A DNA stretch of 64,000 bases, from the NCBI RefSeq assembly GCF_003858655.1, contig NZ_RQXV01000014.1, positions 61,964 through 125,963 of the forward strand, given 5' to 3'. The translations under genes were made by a program, and so were the position numbers. This DNA comes from Amphritea balenae. GTDB taxonomy: Bacteria; Pseudomonadota; Gammaproteobacteria; Pseudomonadales; Balneatricaceae. The notes beneath the pieces are model-generated. The model worked only from the letters and a program-made list of their open reading frames with translations. It did not search any database and was not told where the DNA came from. Within the stretch, counting starts at the first letter, position 1. Each line of letters opens with the position of its first letter. Positions 1 to 8,489 of the stretch are shown in pieces.

Positions 1-166
1 CATTACGTAAACCTTCCACTACCCGCTCAGAAATACCTTCAACCGCTTTAAACGGTCTCGGTTCTGCAATCACTGTCATCTGATAACCCAGTTTTTTCAA
101 ACCTAAAGCGGTAGCCCCACCCGCAGGACCGCCACCTAATACGACAATTTTGTATTCTGTTTCCAT
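1..166 (-). CDS. qhpG: FAD-dependent monooxygenase QhpG, N-terminal part only
   Basis: The reading frame starts at an ATG at 166, preceded by a strong GGAGGACAGG ribosome binding site, and runs off the window after about 55 residues. The N-terminus shows the Rossmann FAD-binding fingerprint (KIVVLGGGPAGGATA), as in flavoprotein monooxygenases of the tryptophan-halogenase/geranylgeranyl-reductase type. It is the last gene of the quinohemoprotein amine dehydrogenase operon. There the family member QhpG hydroxylates the crosslinked gamma-subunit tryptophan on the way to cysteine tryptophylquinone. The assignment rests on the FAD motif plus operon position. The catalytic part is outside the window, so intactness cannot be judged. 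Confidence 0.85.
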   Translation of the reverse strand, partial: METEYKIVVLGGGPAGGATALGLKKLGYQMTVIAEPRPFKAVEGISERVVEGLRN

Positions 167-210
167 CGGTCCTGTCCTCCATTGTTCCGGGTTATCATGA
201 CTGTGCCGGT

Positions 211-945
211 TCATTGAGATTGCGACTGTTTGGCATCAGGAAAACGCACTTCTGCACCAAAGAAATCAGCCTGTTGTTGCAACCAGCTATCTACCGCTTG
301 CATCGAGGTATCCCCAGCTTCATTCAGGTAACGGCCTATATGGCCTGCCATCTGAGCACAGCCGGCACTGGCTCCGATGACCCCGTTACGGGCTTTTACA
401 TAACCACCAAAGTCCGCATATTGGGTGCGCAGGCAAGAGATCTGATCGACACGACAACGGGCATCTCCGGTCATCCTAAACACGCCCGGGTAAGCTGCCG
501 GATATACCGGATCACCTTTAGCCGGCGTAGATGCACAAAGGATTACACCAGCCGCAATCGCTTTTTCGCAGGCAATACGTAGGTTATCCCTATCATTGCG
601 TAGCCCCAGGCTCAGATTAATAACTGCTGCACCCTGCTCCACCAGCCAGTCAATGGCCGCTGCCACTTGCGCCGGTGTTGTGCTTAAGCGCTTGGAAAAT
701 ATCTGAGCGATCGCAAACTCAGCATCCGGAGCTTGTTCAGCGATCACTTCCAACAGCGCTGAACCATGCCCTAACTGGTCATCCGTAACGGGGCCGGTAA
801 CAATCCCATCGTCAAAACTGAATGACTGTGTGACCCTCACCTGATCAACGCCAGTTAACGGTGAATGGGCAAAGCCATAACCGCTATCAACAATACCGAT
901 CAGCACCTTTTTTTCAGCCGTATTACCCGTCTCTTTAGTAGCCAT
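211..945 (-). CDS. qhpE: Subtilisin-like leader-peptide protease QhpE
   Basis: This is a S8-family serine protease of about 244 residues. The catalytic triad is visible as Asp in IGIVDSGYG (about residue 20), His in DQLGHGSALL (about 60) and Ser in IGASAGCAQMAGH (near 195). It has no signal peptide, consistent with cytoplasmic action. In the known family QhpE removes the 28-residue leader of the crosslinked gamma subunit. I place the start at the ATG at 945 because GGAGG lies nine bases upstream; an upstream in-frame ATG at 975 would overlap qhpF. The gene follows qhpF by one base, implying translational coupling. Confidence 0.9.
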   Translation of the reverse strand: MATKETGNTAEKKVLIGIVDSGYGFAHSPLTGVDQVRVTQSFSFDDGIVTGPVTDDQLGHGSALLEVIAEQAPDAEFAIAQIFSKRLSTTPAQVAAAIDWLVEQGAAVINLSLGLRNDRDNLRIACEKAIAAGVILCASTPAKGDPVYPAAYPGVFRMTGDARCRVDQISCLRTQYADFGGYVKARNGVIGASAGCAQMAGHIGRYLNEAGDTSMQAVDSWLQQQADFFGAEVRFPDAKQSQSQ

Positions 946-946
946 T

Positions 947-2677
947 TCAACCAGCCTCCGGTAACGGGTTTTCACTAATCAACTGCCCATCAGTCAGTGC
1001 TATCCGCACATCGGCATTAGCTAAGGTAGATGCTCTGTGACTGATCAGAATCCGGGTACGGTCTGCAAACACCCGGTTCACATTGGCAATCACTTCAGCT
1101 TCTGTTGCTTCATCTACCGCCGAAGTGGCCTCGTCAAGAATAAGAATAACGGGCTTTTGAAGAATCGCCCGGGCAATAGCGACCCGTTGTTTCTGGCCAC
1201 CGGACAGTTGACTACCCCGTTCGCCTAGAGGCGTATCTAAACCCAACGGCAAAGATTCAACCAGTTCTGTCAATTGAGCTTGTTTTACGGCGTCATTGAT
1301 CTGGTCATCGGTCGCATCAGGTGCCGCATAGCGAATATTTTCTGCCAGTGAGCCTCGAAACAGAGTGATATCCTGGCTCACTAAAGCAACCCGCTTACGC
1401 AGCGCCATCGGTGCCAGTGTTTTAAGATCAATATCATCGATCGTGATCCGGCCATGATCCGGATCGTAATAACGCATCAACAGATCAATAACCGTTGATT
1501 TACCTACCCCGGATGGACCTGTCAGGGCAATACTCATGCCCGGAGGAAACTGAACACTGGTCTGACTAAGAATCGGATCTTCACGCTGTTCATAGCTAAA
1601 CGAGACCCGCTCAAACCTGATTTCACCTTTAAGTTCCTGAGGCAGGACTACTGGCACCTCAGGCATTTCAATATCAGGCGCTGCCCGGCGCAGGTCCATT
1701 ACCCGGTCCAGGCTGACCGACATACGTTGAATCGCAACATAAAGACCTAGCAGGCTTTGAACCGGGCCGGTCGCCATACCCAGATAAGTAGAAAAAGCGA
1801 TCAGAGAGCCGAGCTGCCACTGCCCCTCAATCACCCAGTAACCACCGATCAGAAAAGCGGTCGCCCGGGTCAGCGAGGTTAATGTACCGGGAATTGCCTG
1901 GGTAAAGAATTCGGTGACCTGCAACTTTAAAAGATCAGTCAGATAACTATCACTCAGCTTATTCAGCTTACGGGATTCCCGCTTTTCCTGGGACACAGAC
2001 TGAATAAACTTCATTGCCGGCAAGGTTTCGACCAAAAACGAACTCAGATCAGCAGAACGCTCACGGATTACCCGGGTTTGCCGTTCAACCTTACGTCGCA
2101 TCCAGCGTAGCCAGAGCACTTCCAGAGGAATCAATACCAGCACCAGCAAGGACAACTGCCAGGACAGGGTCACCAGTAGCACCAATGCGCCGACCAAGCC
2201 CAGCACACTGCTTAAAGCCGAGAACATGCTATCAACGGCAAAGCGCTGTATCTGAGATACATCACCGTCAAGCCGCGATAGTATGTCACCTATACGACGC
2301 CCCCCATAGAACTGGGGTGACAAGGTTTGTAGATGCTCATAAAGATGTTCGCGCAGGGAGAAAAGAATTTTGCCCGACAGGCGGGTATGCAGATAACGGT
2401 TGATACCAGACAGTGCAGTACTGGCAATGCCTACCAGAATCATCGCGATAGCCATAGTAACCAGCATGCCGTAGTCTTTGGCCAGCAAACCATCGTCTAT
2501 CAGCATTTTGGTTAACCAGGGTTGCAGCAACACCATCGCTGAACCAAATACAGACAACAGCATCAGGCCGATAATCGCTTTTGATTGCGGCTTTACAAAG
2601 GTATAAAGCCAGCGAAATGCGTCTTCTAACCGCCCCCGGTCCTGACCGTCAATTGCGGCACTTAGCCATCTAAACAT
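947..2677 (-). CDS. qhpF: ABC exporter for the amine dehydrogenase gamma subunit (QhpF)
   Basis: This is a 576-residue half-transporter of the type I exporter (MsbA/LapB-like) fold. An N-terminal six-helix membrane domain spans roughly residues 30-310. The C-terminal nucleotide-binding domain has a Walker A (GPSGVGKST), a signature motif (LSGGQKQR) and a Walker B followed by the catalytic Glu (VILILDEAT). It would act as a homodimer. In the QhpF family it moves the modified gamma subunit across the inner membrane, because that subunit has no Sec signal. A hairpin terminator or attenuator (2722-2753) lies between qhpB and this gene and could set the exporter level below that of the structural subunits. 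Confidence 0.88.
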   Translation of the reverse strand: MFRWLSAAIDGQDRGRLEDAFRWLYTFVKPQSKAIIGLMLLSVFGSAMVLLQPWLTKMLIDDGLLAKDYGMLVTMAIAMILVGIASTALSGINRYLHTRLSGKILFSLREHLYEHLQTLSPQFYGGRRIGDILSRLDGDVSQIQRFAVDSMFSALSSVLGLVGALVLLVTLSWQLSLLVLVLIPLEVLWLRWMRRKVERQTRVIRERSADLSSFLVETLPAMKFIQSVSQEKRESRKLNKLSDSYLTDLLKLQVTEFFTQAIPGTLTSLTRATAFLIGGYWVIEGQWQLGSLIAFSTYLGMATGPVQSLLGLYVAIQRMSVSLDRVMDLRRAAPDIEMPEVPVVLPQELKGEIRFERVSFSYEQREDPILSQTSVQFPPGMSIALTGPSGVGKSTVIDLLMRYYDPDHGRITIDDIDLKTLAPMALRKRVALVSQDITLFRGSLAENIRYAAPDATDDQINDAVKQAQLTELVESLPLGLDTPLGERGSQLSGGQKQRVAIARAILQKPVILILDEATSAVDEATEAEVIANVNRVFADRTRILISHRASTLANADVRIALTDGQLISENPLPEAG

Positions 2678-2721
2678 TATCTTCTCAGTTGTTATTATTT
2701 TTAATGTGTAAAAGGTTTTTA

Positions 2722-2753
2722 AAGCACAAAAGGGCTGTCATCGGACAGCCCTT
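2722..2753 (-). terminator. Hairpin terminator/attenuator between qhpB and qhpF
   Basis: A perfect 8-bp stem (GGGCTGTC / GACAGCCC) with a 4-base loop is followed, on the minus strand, by TTTTGTG. It lies inside the operon, so it probably reduces rather than stops transcription into the maturation genes. Confidence 0.7.
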
Positions 2754-2797
2754 TCCTTGTTAGGGAAAACCCTAGCTATAGCTGTAAGTTACACGCC

Positions 2798-3934
2798 TTA
2801 CAGTAAGCGTGCAATACGCAGATCAGAAGTCGACATATCACCACTTAGCTGGATCGATCCGATCTTCTCCAGAGTGTCCGGATTATGGATCGAAATGTCA
2901 CTGGACGTACCGCCAATATAGATAGTGCGATCACGATCCATATTGATGCTATAGAAGGTATGATCCAGGTCGGTAATAGCGACAGTCTTATTCTGACTAA
3001 GATCGTGCTTTGACAGCTGATTGAATGCACCATACAAAATATTGCTGTCAGCAGGATCAGTAATCCAGTTGAACACAATAAATTCAAATGGCACGGTTTC
3101 CCGTTCATCAACCTCACCGGTAGCAATATCGATGCGGCTCATGCCCCACCAGAATTCAGCCTGTTCCATGTCCCCTGGTGCGCCGTTCCACTTAATAGTG
3201 AAGTACGGCATGATGTACTCCCCTACATGCTCACCCTGGGTAAACATTGCAAAAGCATCAGGTGGAATCCAGTCTGCGCCGCGAGCCCAGCTTTGCAGAG
3301 CGCTCAACACGCGGGTTTCACCATTCTCTGGGTTAATCGCTTTAATATCAGCGCCACCCAGAATGACTTCACCATTTTCCATGGTCATGATCTTGGTAAT
3401 ACGACGATCAACCGGGAAAGTACGTACTGATTTAGCATCCATACCATCTTCGGTATTGAATACCGCCAGGCGCGGGGCCAGGACCTCATAGCGGTCATTC
3501 AGCTTGCGGGTAGGATTCTGAACCGTGTACAGCTCTTTACCATCACCACTAATCGCCAGCGAGATAAAGGTTTTAACCTTCTCACCGTTTTGCGATTGTT
3601 TAGCTGAGAAGGTTATCTCGCAATTAGTGATATCAAAGCCGTATACATCCTCTGCACCATTGGTTAGTACATAGGCTGTACGACCATCCGGTGAAGGCTG
3701 TACAGCACCTGTACCAAAGGTTCCAGGCACATCACAGCTACGTAATACCTGCTTGGTTTCAGTGTCGATCACATGAAGCTGATTTGGTCGGGTCACTGTT
3801 AACAGATATTCGTGACCACCGGCCTTCATACCATTCAGTGCACTGCTTTGATTCATAGCACAGCCTGATAACAGTGCTACGCTACCCGCAGCCCCCAGCA
3901 ACGCTGCCGCTTTAAACATTTTAGAAAATTTCAT
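2798..3934 (-). CDS. qhpB: Quinohemoprotein amine dehydrogenase beta subunit
   Basis: The 378-residue protein matches the beta subunit, a seven-bladed beta-propeller. Repeated strand motifs such as LHVIDTETKQV, AYVLTNGAEDVYGFDI, ELYTVQNP and TIYIGGTSSDISIHNPDT are spaced like propeller blades. The beta subunit holds the gamma subunit and shapes the substrate cavity in the periplasmic enzyme. The N-terminus has basic residues, a hydrophobic stretch and LLSGC, which fits a lipobox with Cys25 and could anchor the subunit to a membrane. An ordinary cleavable signal peptide is the alternative. The gene starts 11 bases after qhpC ends. Confidence 0.93.
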   Translation of the reverse strand: MKFSKMFKAAALLGAAGSVALLSGCAMNQSSALNGMKAGGHEYLLTVTRPNQLHVIDTETKQVLRSCDVPGTFGTGAVQPSPDGRTAYVLTNGAEDVYGFDITNCEITFSAKQSQNGEKVKTFISLAISGDGKELYTVQNPTRKLNDRYEVLAPRLAVFNTEDGMDAKSVRTFPVDRRITKIMTMENGEVILGGADIKAINPENGETRVLSALQSWARGADWIPPDAFAMFTQGEHVGEYIMPYFTIKWNGAPGDMEQAEFWWGMSRIDIATGEVDERETVPFEFIVFNWITDPADSNILYGAFNQLSKHDLSQNKTVAITDLDHTFYSINMDRDRTIYIGGTSSDISIHNPDTLEKIGSIQLSGDMSTSDLRIARLL

Positions 3935-3945
3935 CTGCGCCTCCG

Positions 3946-4272
3946 TTACTTCTGCTCTTCAGGGAAAATGCCATCCAGCTTACGCCAGTCTTCATTTGCT
4001 TTAGCCACATCTTTTGACCATTCAGGGTACTGACTCATAGTGTCTGGTACCTGAGCCGGCCACCAGCAGGCGTCCGCACAACCATAGAGATCAGATTCCA
4101 TCGGCTGGCACAAAGAGCCCAACCCACCAAAGGGATCAACTTCCCAGCCCGGATCATTGGTGGAGGTACAACCCACCACAGACTGCATCGCTACAACTTC
4201 TTCCACTTCATTCTGTGAAGTGGCCTGGTCGAGCATTTTCGCTTTCTTATTAAACGACTTGAGATGTTTCAT
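3946..4272 (-). CDS. qhpC: Quinohemoprotein amine dehydrogenase gamma subunit precursor (CTQ protein)
   Basis: This small 108-residue substrate of the maturation enzymes is unusually informative. Taking a 28-residue leader (cleavage after the VVA at 26-28), the mature positions match the known modification sites exactly. Cys7-Glu16, Cys27-Asp33 and Cys41-Asp49 can form the three thioether bridges, and Cys37 with Trp43 can form the cysteine tryptophylquinone cofactor. The context is [16 protein letters not shown]. There is no Sec signal, in line with export by QhpF. The gene lies between the radical-SAM enzyme and the beta subunit. All residues needed for a functional cofactor are present. Confidence 0.96.
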   Translation of the reverse strand: MKHLKSFNKKAKMLDQATSQNEVEEVVAMQSVVGCTSTNDPGWEVDPFGGLGSLCQPMESDLYGCADACWWPAQVPDTMSQYPEWSKDVAKANEDWRKLDGIFPEEQK

Positions 4273-4311
4273 TATTTGTACTCCTAAAGGGCTTATTCAC
4301 ATTAACGGCCA

Positions 4312-5757
4312 TTAGCGTGAGGCCCTCGGTGTCACATGGGCTTCGAAAAAGCCCGGATTTTCTAGCATGATGCGAGTGTACGCTTCCACACCAAAGTCGA
4401 CCCAGTCGCGTAACAGGTCACAATAGTGATAGGAAGGCACAGTGGCATCACCGTATTTGGCATAACTTTCGTGATAACAACCGCCAGAACAGATGTTTCG
4501 GATACGACAGGTTTCACAACCTGTTTCAGTACGATCCAGCCGGGTTTCGACAAACTCCGCTAGCGCAGGCTTATCCAATCCGTCACTAACATCACCAAAC
4601 AGTGGCTGATCTGAACCGGTAAACCGATGACATAAATTGATGCCGCCCTGAGTGTCTACCGCAAGTAGCCCAACACCCGCACCGCAAGGTAACTGTTTCT
4701 TGTTACCTTCATGGATATCGGTCATCAGCATATGCATGTTGCCGAATCCCATATTGCGGCCCTCAAGCGCAGCAGCAAGATACTTCCTGCCCAGACGTTT
4801 CATACCCGCAAATACTTCAACCATTTCGTCAGAGGTCAGGTTAAACGAGCTAATATCACCGGAAGTCACAGGACCAAAACCGACTTCCGAAAAGCCAAGA
4901 TCCTGATACAGATGATCGAAGATCGCTTCCACATCAGTAATCCCCCGGGTCAATGTAACCCGGCACCCTACCGGCCGTGATGTATAACGAGACAGCAACA
5001 TCTGTGCTTTCTGTTTCACCACTTCATAGGTACCCTGGCCACCGACAGTAATCCGGTTTTTATCGTGCATCGCTTTGGGCCCGTCCATCGAGATGGTCAG
5101 ACCGAAACGGTGCTCGTTAAACCAGTCCACCAGCTGCTCATTAAGCATGGTGGCGTTGGTGGTCATGGTGAAGCTGACATCGGCTTCCAGATCGGCAAAA
5201 CGCTCTTCACAATAAGCCACTACATTGCGGATCAGTGTCATATTGGTCAGTGGTTCTCCGCCGAAGAACACAACGTTGTACTGACGCTGGTCGGGAGACT
5301 CTTTAAGCATCATCTCCACTGACTGCACCGCTGTTTCATAGCTCATCTTGTCACCCTCAGACGGAGTGGTCAGATCTTCTTTGTAACAGTAGGTACAGCT
5401 CAGGTTACAACCGGTATTAGTGTTCAATACGATGGTCGTCAACGGAAACTGATTAACCGGCTTAGGCTCAATATTAATCTGTGCCTTATTGGCAGCAACC
5501 GTTTCAGCGTCAGCAACGATCTTGAGTGTCTTAAACTCTTCGAGGGTATCCACCACTTCCCCGGCATTAAAGCGGCCATCAAACCGCTCACGGATCTGTG
5601 GTGCAGATACTTCCCGCTGCTCCGAGAACAGTTCGATAAGTTCCCGGCTCAGATCATCCAGTTCAAACAGACTGGATGTTGGAACATGGAACAGCATCTG
5701 CCGCGCCTCTACATCCACCAGATGCAGGTTCGGTTTAACCAGAGTTAAAGATCCCAT
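4312..5757 (-). CDS. qhpD: Radical SAM/SPASM thioether-forming enzyme QhpD
   Basis: This is a 481-residue radical SAM protein. The first [4Fe-4S] cluster motif is CNLSCTYC with cysteines at about 117, 121 and 124. The N-terminal 100 residues resemble a RiPP-recognition-like leader-binding region. The C-terminal SPASM region holds auxiliary-cluster cysteines (LPCGAG near 360; CETCRIRNICSGGCYHES; a later YHYCDLL). In the QhpD family the enzyme installs the three Cys-to-Asp/Glu thioether bonds in the gamma subunit in the cytoplasm. It is encoded between qhpA and its substrate gene qhpC. Length and motifs are intact. Confidence 0.95.
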   Translation of the reverse strand: MGSLTLVKPNLHLVDVEARQMLFHVPTSSLFELDDLSRELIELFSEQREVSAPQIRERFDGRFNAGEVVDTLEEFKTLKIVADAETVAANKAQINIEPKPVNQFPLTTIVLNTNTGCNLSCTYCYKEDLTTPSEGDKMSYETAVQSVEMMLKESPDQRQYNVVFFGGEPLTNMTLIRNVVAYCEERFADLEADVSFTMTTNATMLNEQLVDWFNEHRFGLTISMDGPKAMHDKNRITVGGQGTYEVVKQKAQMLLSRYTSRPVGCRVTLTRGITDVEAIFDHLYQDLGFSEVGFGPVTSGDISSFNLTSDEMVEVFAGMKRLGRKYLAAALEGRNMGFGNMHMLMTDIHEGNKKQLPCGAGVGLLAVDTQGGINLCHRFTGSDQPLFGDVSDGLDKPALAEFVETRLDRTETGCETCRIRNICSGGCYHESYAKYGDATVPSYHYCDLLRDWVDFGVEAYTRIMLENPGFFEAHVTPRASR

Positions 5758-5832
5758 ATCAGCCTCTTTTTTTGTTATTGGTCCAGGCTTTTCGTAAAAG
5801 TCTGTTATTGGCAGTTGTTATCAGTACAACAA

Positions 5833-7434
5833 TTACTGAATCGCTCGTTTGATAAAGGTGGGTACAGTCACCAGCAGGTGCGCATCACTCTCAACCGCGT
5901 TATCACCATCCATCACCTTAGCAACCACTTTCAGGTTACCAACATTGTTGGTAGAGAATTTACGCTCATGATTCAAACCTGCATCGCCCGGCGTAAATAC
6001 ACCGCTGCTGTCAATAGACCCTGCAAACTGCAGATCTTTGTCATGCTCAGCAACTTCATCAAATGGCTGCAAAGACCATTGCGCTGGCATATAACCCAGA
6101 CGCATATCATCTTCCGTACCTGGCTGACCATCTTTACCAGCACTGAATGCCAGAGCCCGGTAGCTAGACTTAACTTTCGGTAACTTACCGCCATTACCAC
6201 CGACACGAGCGATGGATTCATTAGGCGTTACCTGTATTGAGGCAACCGCATCATAAACGGCCAACTGAGCATTTGCCTTAGCACTACCAACAGCTACATT
6301 ACGCAGACCTACAGAAGCAGTAGCAGACGCTCTTGCCAGTACCACAACACGATCAGCATCACGTGACAGTACTTTTACGACCTGAACACCATCGCCCAGA
6401 GATACAGAACCCTTCAGCCCACTACCAATAATGGTTATTTTCTGTAGCTGGCCCTGTTTAATCGCAGCGGGAGACAGCGCAACAACCGCTTTACCAGCAA
6501 CGGCTGTTACTTCACCGCCGATCTCATCATGTGCACTCTGATACATACGACCGGTCATCGCTGAACCGTCTTCAGACGCCGCCATTACCTGGCGCATTTT
6601 CACACCATCAACCGCCAGACTGGCACGCCATTCATAACCGGCAAACACTTTCGCGCTACCACTGCCCTGCAACTTTTTGCCGTCAACATAATGGCCTTGC
6701 AGAGTCAGGGAAAAATTATCTTTTGCTGTTTCAGTAACGGTCAGTGTTGCACTGTAGTCACCTTTGCCTGGCATAAAGCCAGCTACACTCCAGCTGCCAG
6801 TCAGATCTGGCTTTGCCATCTTCTGCCAGTTAGCCCAGGCCGGATCATTAAAGGCGTAATCGGTTGCCAGCTTTGGCGCTACATCGTTATAAGCGATGTC
6901 ATACCATGAGCGATCTCGTGCCAACGCATGTAGTTCTGTGGTTGGATTGATCGCCATATGCGTGTTTACATGTAACTGCCATTCACCCAATGTACGGCGC
7001 TGCAGGCCGAAGCGAGCGTTGGAGTGGCAGCGGGCACACATTTCAGCATATGCCGGGTCCACGTCCTCAACGACATTTGGCTTCTGTTCTAATACATAAC
7101 GATGCGGTGCTGTTTCTGATGGTGCCAGCCCCTGGGTATCAGACAAATACTTAATAACTGCCTGAGTCTCTTCATGAGAGATCACCAGCCCGTTAAGCCG
7201 TTGCATACGATTAATGGTCATCTGCCAGCCTTCTGGGGTTTTCCGCTGTTGGCTAATGCGAGAAAAAGGAGCCTCCGGATCACCTGTCTGGGTATGACAG
7301 AGTAAACACTTCTCCTGTATCAGCGTCTCACCATCCGCAGCTGATGACACCGCAGGGGTCAGCATAGCCCCCATCAGAGCCAGTGCACTGCCGCTTAGCA
7401 GCGCCCGCTTGGATTTATTATTATTCAAGGCCAA
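5833..7434 (-). CDS. qhpA: Quinohemoprotein amine dehydrogenase alpha subunit (diheme)
   Basis: The 533-residue alpha subunit begins with a Sec signal peptide (KRALLSGSALALMGAML, likely cut after SSA near residue 32). Two c-type heme motifs follow, CLLCH at 43-47 and CARCH at 133-137. The rest is beta-rich Ig/barrel-like domains typical of this subunit. The enzyme oxidatively deaminates primary amines in the periplasm and passes electrons from CTQ through the hemes to a soluble acceptor. It is the first gene of the operon, 330 bp from a divergent two-component system. The promoter region carries the TGTA repeats described at 7546-7603. Confidence 0.95.
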   Translation of the reverse strand: MALNNNKSKRALLSGSALALMGAMLTPAVSSAADGETLIQEKCLLCHTQTGDPEAPFSRISQQRKTPEGWQMTINRMQRLNGLVISHEETQAVIKYLSDTQGLAPSETAPHRYVLEQKPNVVEDVDPAYAEMCARCHSNARFGLQRRTLGEWQLHVNTHMAINPTTELHALARDRSWYDIAYNDVAPKLATDYAFNDPAWANWQKMAKPDLTGSWSVAGFMPGKGDYSATLTVTETAKDNFSLTLQGHYVDGKKLQGSGSAKVFAGYEWRASLAVDGVKMRQVMAASEDGSAMTGRMYQSAHDEIGGEVTAVAGKAVVALSPAAIKQGQLQKITIIGSGLKGSVSLGDGVQVVKVLSRDADRVVVLARASATASVGLRNVAVGSAKANAQLAVYDAVASIQVTPNESIARVGGNGGKLPKVKSSYRALAFSAGKDGQPGTEDDMRLGYMPAQWSLQPFDEVAEHDKDLQFAGSIDSSGVFTPGDAGLNHERKFSTNNVGNLKVVAKVMDGDNAVESDAHLLVTVPTFIKRAIQ

Positions 7435-7545
7435 TCACTCCTGTAACAATTGTTTTCGCAGCATCTTAAGAACGAAAGATGCAGGCCCTTATTTTTTTTA
7501 TTACCTCAACCTTTTGGCTGATTGCAGCTTAAGTTACCCCTCGGG

Positions 7546-7603
7546 TGTAAATGAATTTCTGGTTATTTGTGCTAAGTTGTAGTCATATGTAACAAGATGT
7601 AAC
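7546..7603 (-). promoter_or_regulatory. Operator: phased TGTA repeats upstream of qhpA
   Basis: In the 329-bp gap between qhpA and the response regulator, TGT(A/G) elements occur at 7546 (in GGGTGTAAAT), 7568, 7578, 7588 and 7598, the last three exactly 10 bp apart. The last two read TGTAAC. The same elements with identical offsets occur upstream of the porin gene at 18210-18267. Read toward qhpA, the distal TGTAAA becomes TTTACA, a plausible -35 box. OmpR/PhoB-type regulators bind such direct repeats, and one is encoded right beside this site. The link to that regulator is inference. Confidence 0.7.
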
Positions 7604-7763
7604 ACACAAACATCAACCTTGACTATAACTATTTGAAATTACTAAATAAATAATAAATGCCCTGATTTATGATTCGCTTTTATCAACCCACAGCAGTTGC
7701 TAGACTCAGATGCACATAATCAGCCCACTGGGATTTTTATAATTAATTGATGGTAATTAGTCT

Positions 7764-8486
7764 ATGAACAACTCACCGGACAGTCCGCATATCCTGATCG
7801 TAGAAGATGATTTTGCTTCCCGTGCTTTACTGGTGAGTTATTTTGAAAACGAAGGCTATCGTGTCAGTGATACTGATAACGGTGATGACCTCTGTCAAAA
7901 AGTACTCAACGAATCAATTCAGTTAGTACTGCTGGATATTAACCTACCAGGTAAAGACGGCATGACCCTTACCCGTGAACTTCGCTCAGTGTCGCGGGTC
8001 GGCATCATTTTAGTGACCAGTAAAGGTGATGAAATAGATCGAATTGTAGGCCTGGAGATGGGGGCTGATGACTACGTCACTAAGCCATTTAATCCCAGAG
8101 AGCTTCTGGTACGAGCGAAAAACCTTTTATGGCGGGTGAACGAGCATCCTCCGTTAGGTAGCGAAGTGAGTTCGACGTTGCTGAATTTTGAAGGCTGGTC
8201 GCTGGACAGTAAAAAACGACTGCTAACCACCCCGGCTCAGGTATCTGAACGCCTGCCCGAAGGTGAATTCAAATTATTACACTCCCTGATAAGCAATCCC
8301 GGACAGGTCCTCAGCAGAGACCAGCTTATGGATGCTATCCATGATCGTGAATGGACACCCAACGACCGCTCCGTTGACGTGATGGTAGGAAGATTACGGC
8401 GCAAACTTAATGATAACCCAGCAGATCCCCACTTTATTCTTACTGCACATGGGGCCGGATACGTATTTGCCGGCGAGCTTAACTAA
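7764..8486 (+). CDS. OmpR/PhoB-family response regulator
   Basis: The 240-residue protein has an N-terminal receiver domain (residues about 8-122). It shows the acidic pair EDD at 14-16, the phosphoacceptor Asp58 in LVLLDINLPGKDG and the YVTKPF lysine. A C-terminal winged helix (about 135-238) contains the RSVDVMVGRLRRKL recognition segment. It acts as a transcription factor controlled by phosphorylation, most likely from the kinase encoded four bases downstream. It is transcribed divergently from the amine dehydrogenase operon and is the natural candidate to bind the TGTA repeats there. The ligand or stimulus is not visible. Confidence 0.92.
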   Translation: MNNSPDSPHILIVEDDFASRALLVSYFENEGYRVSDTDNGDDLCQKVLNESIQLVLLDINLPGKDGMTLTRELRSVSRVGIILVTSKGDEIDRIVGLEMGADDYVTKPFNPRELLVRAKNLLWRVNEHPPLGSEVSSTLLNFEGWSLDSKKRLLTTPAQVSERLPEGEFKLLHSLISNPGQVLSRDQLMDAIHDREWTPNDRSVDVMVGRLRRKLNDNPADPHFILTAHGAGYVFAGELN

Positions 8487-8489
8487 GCT

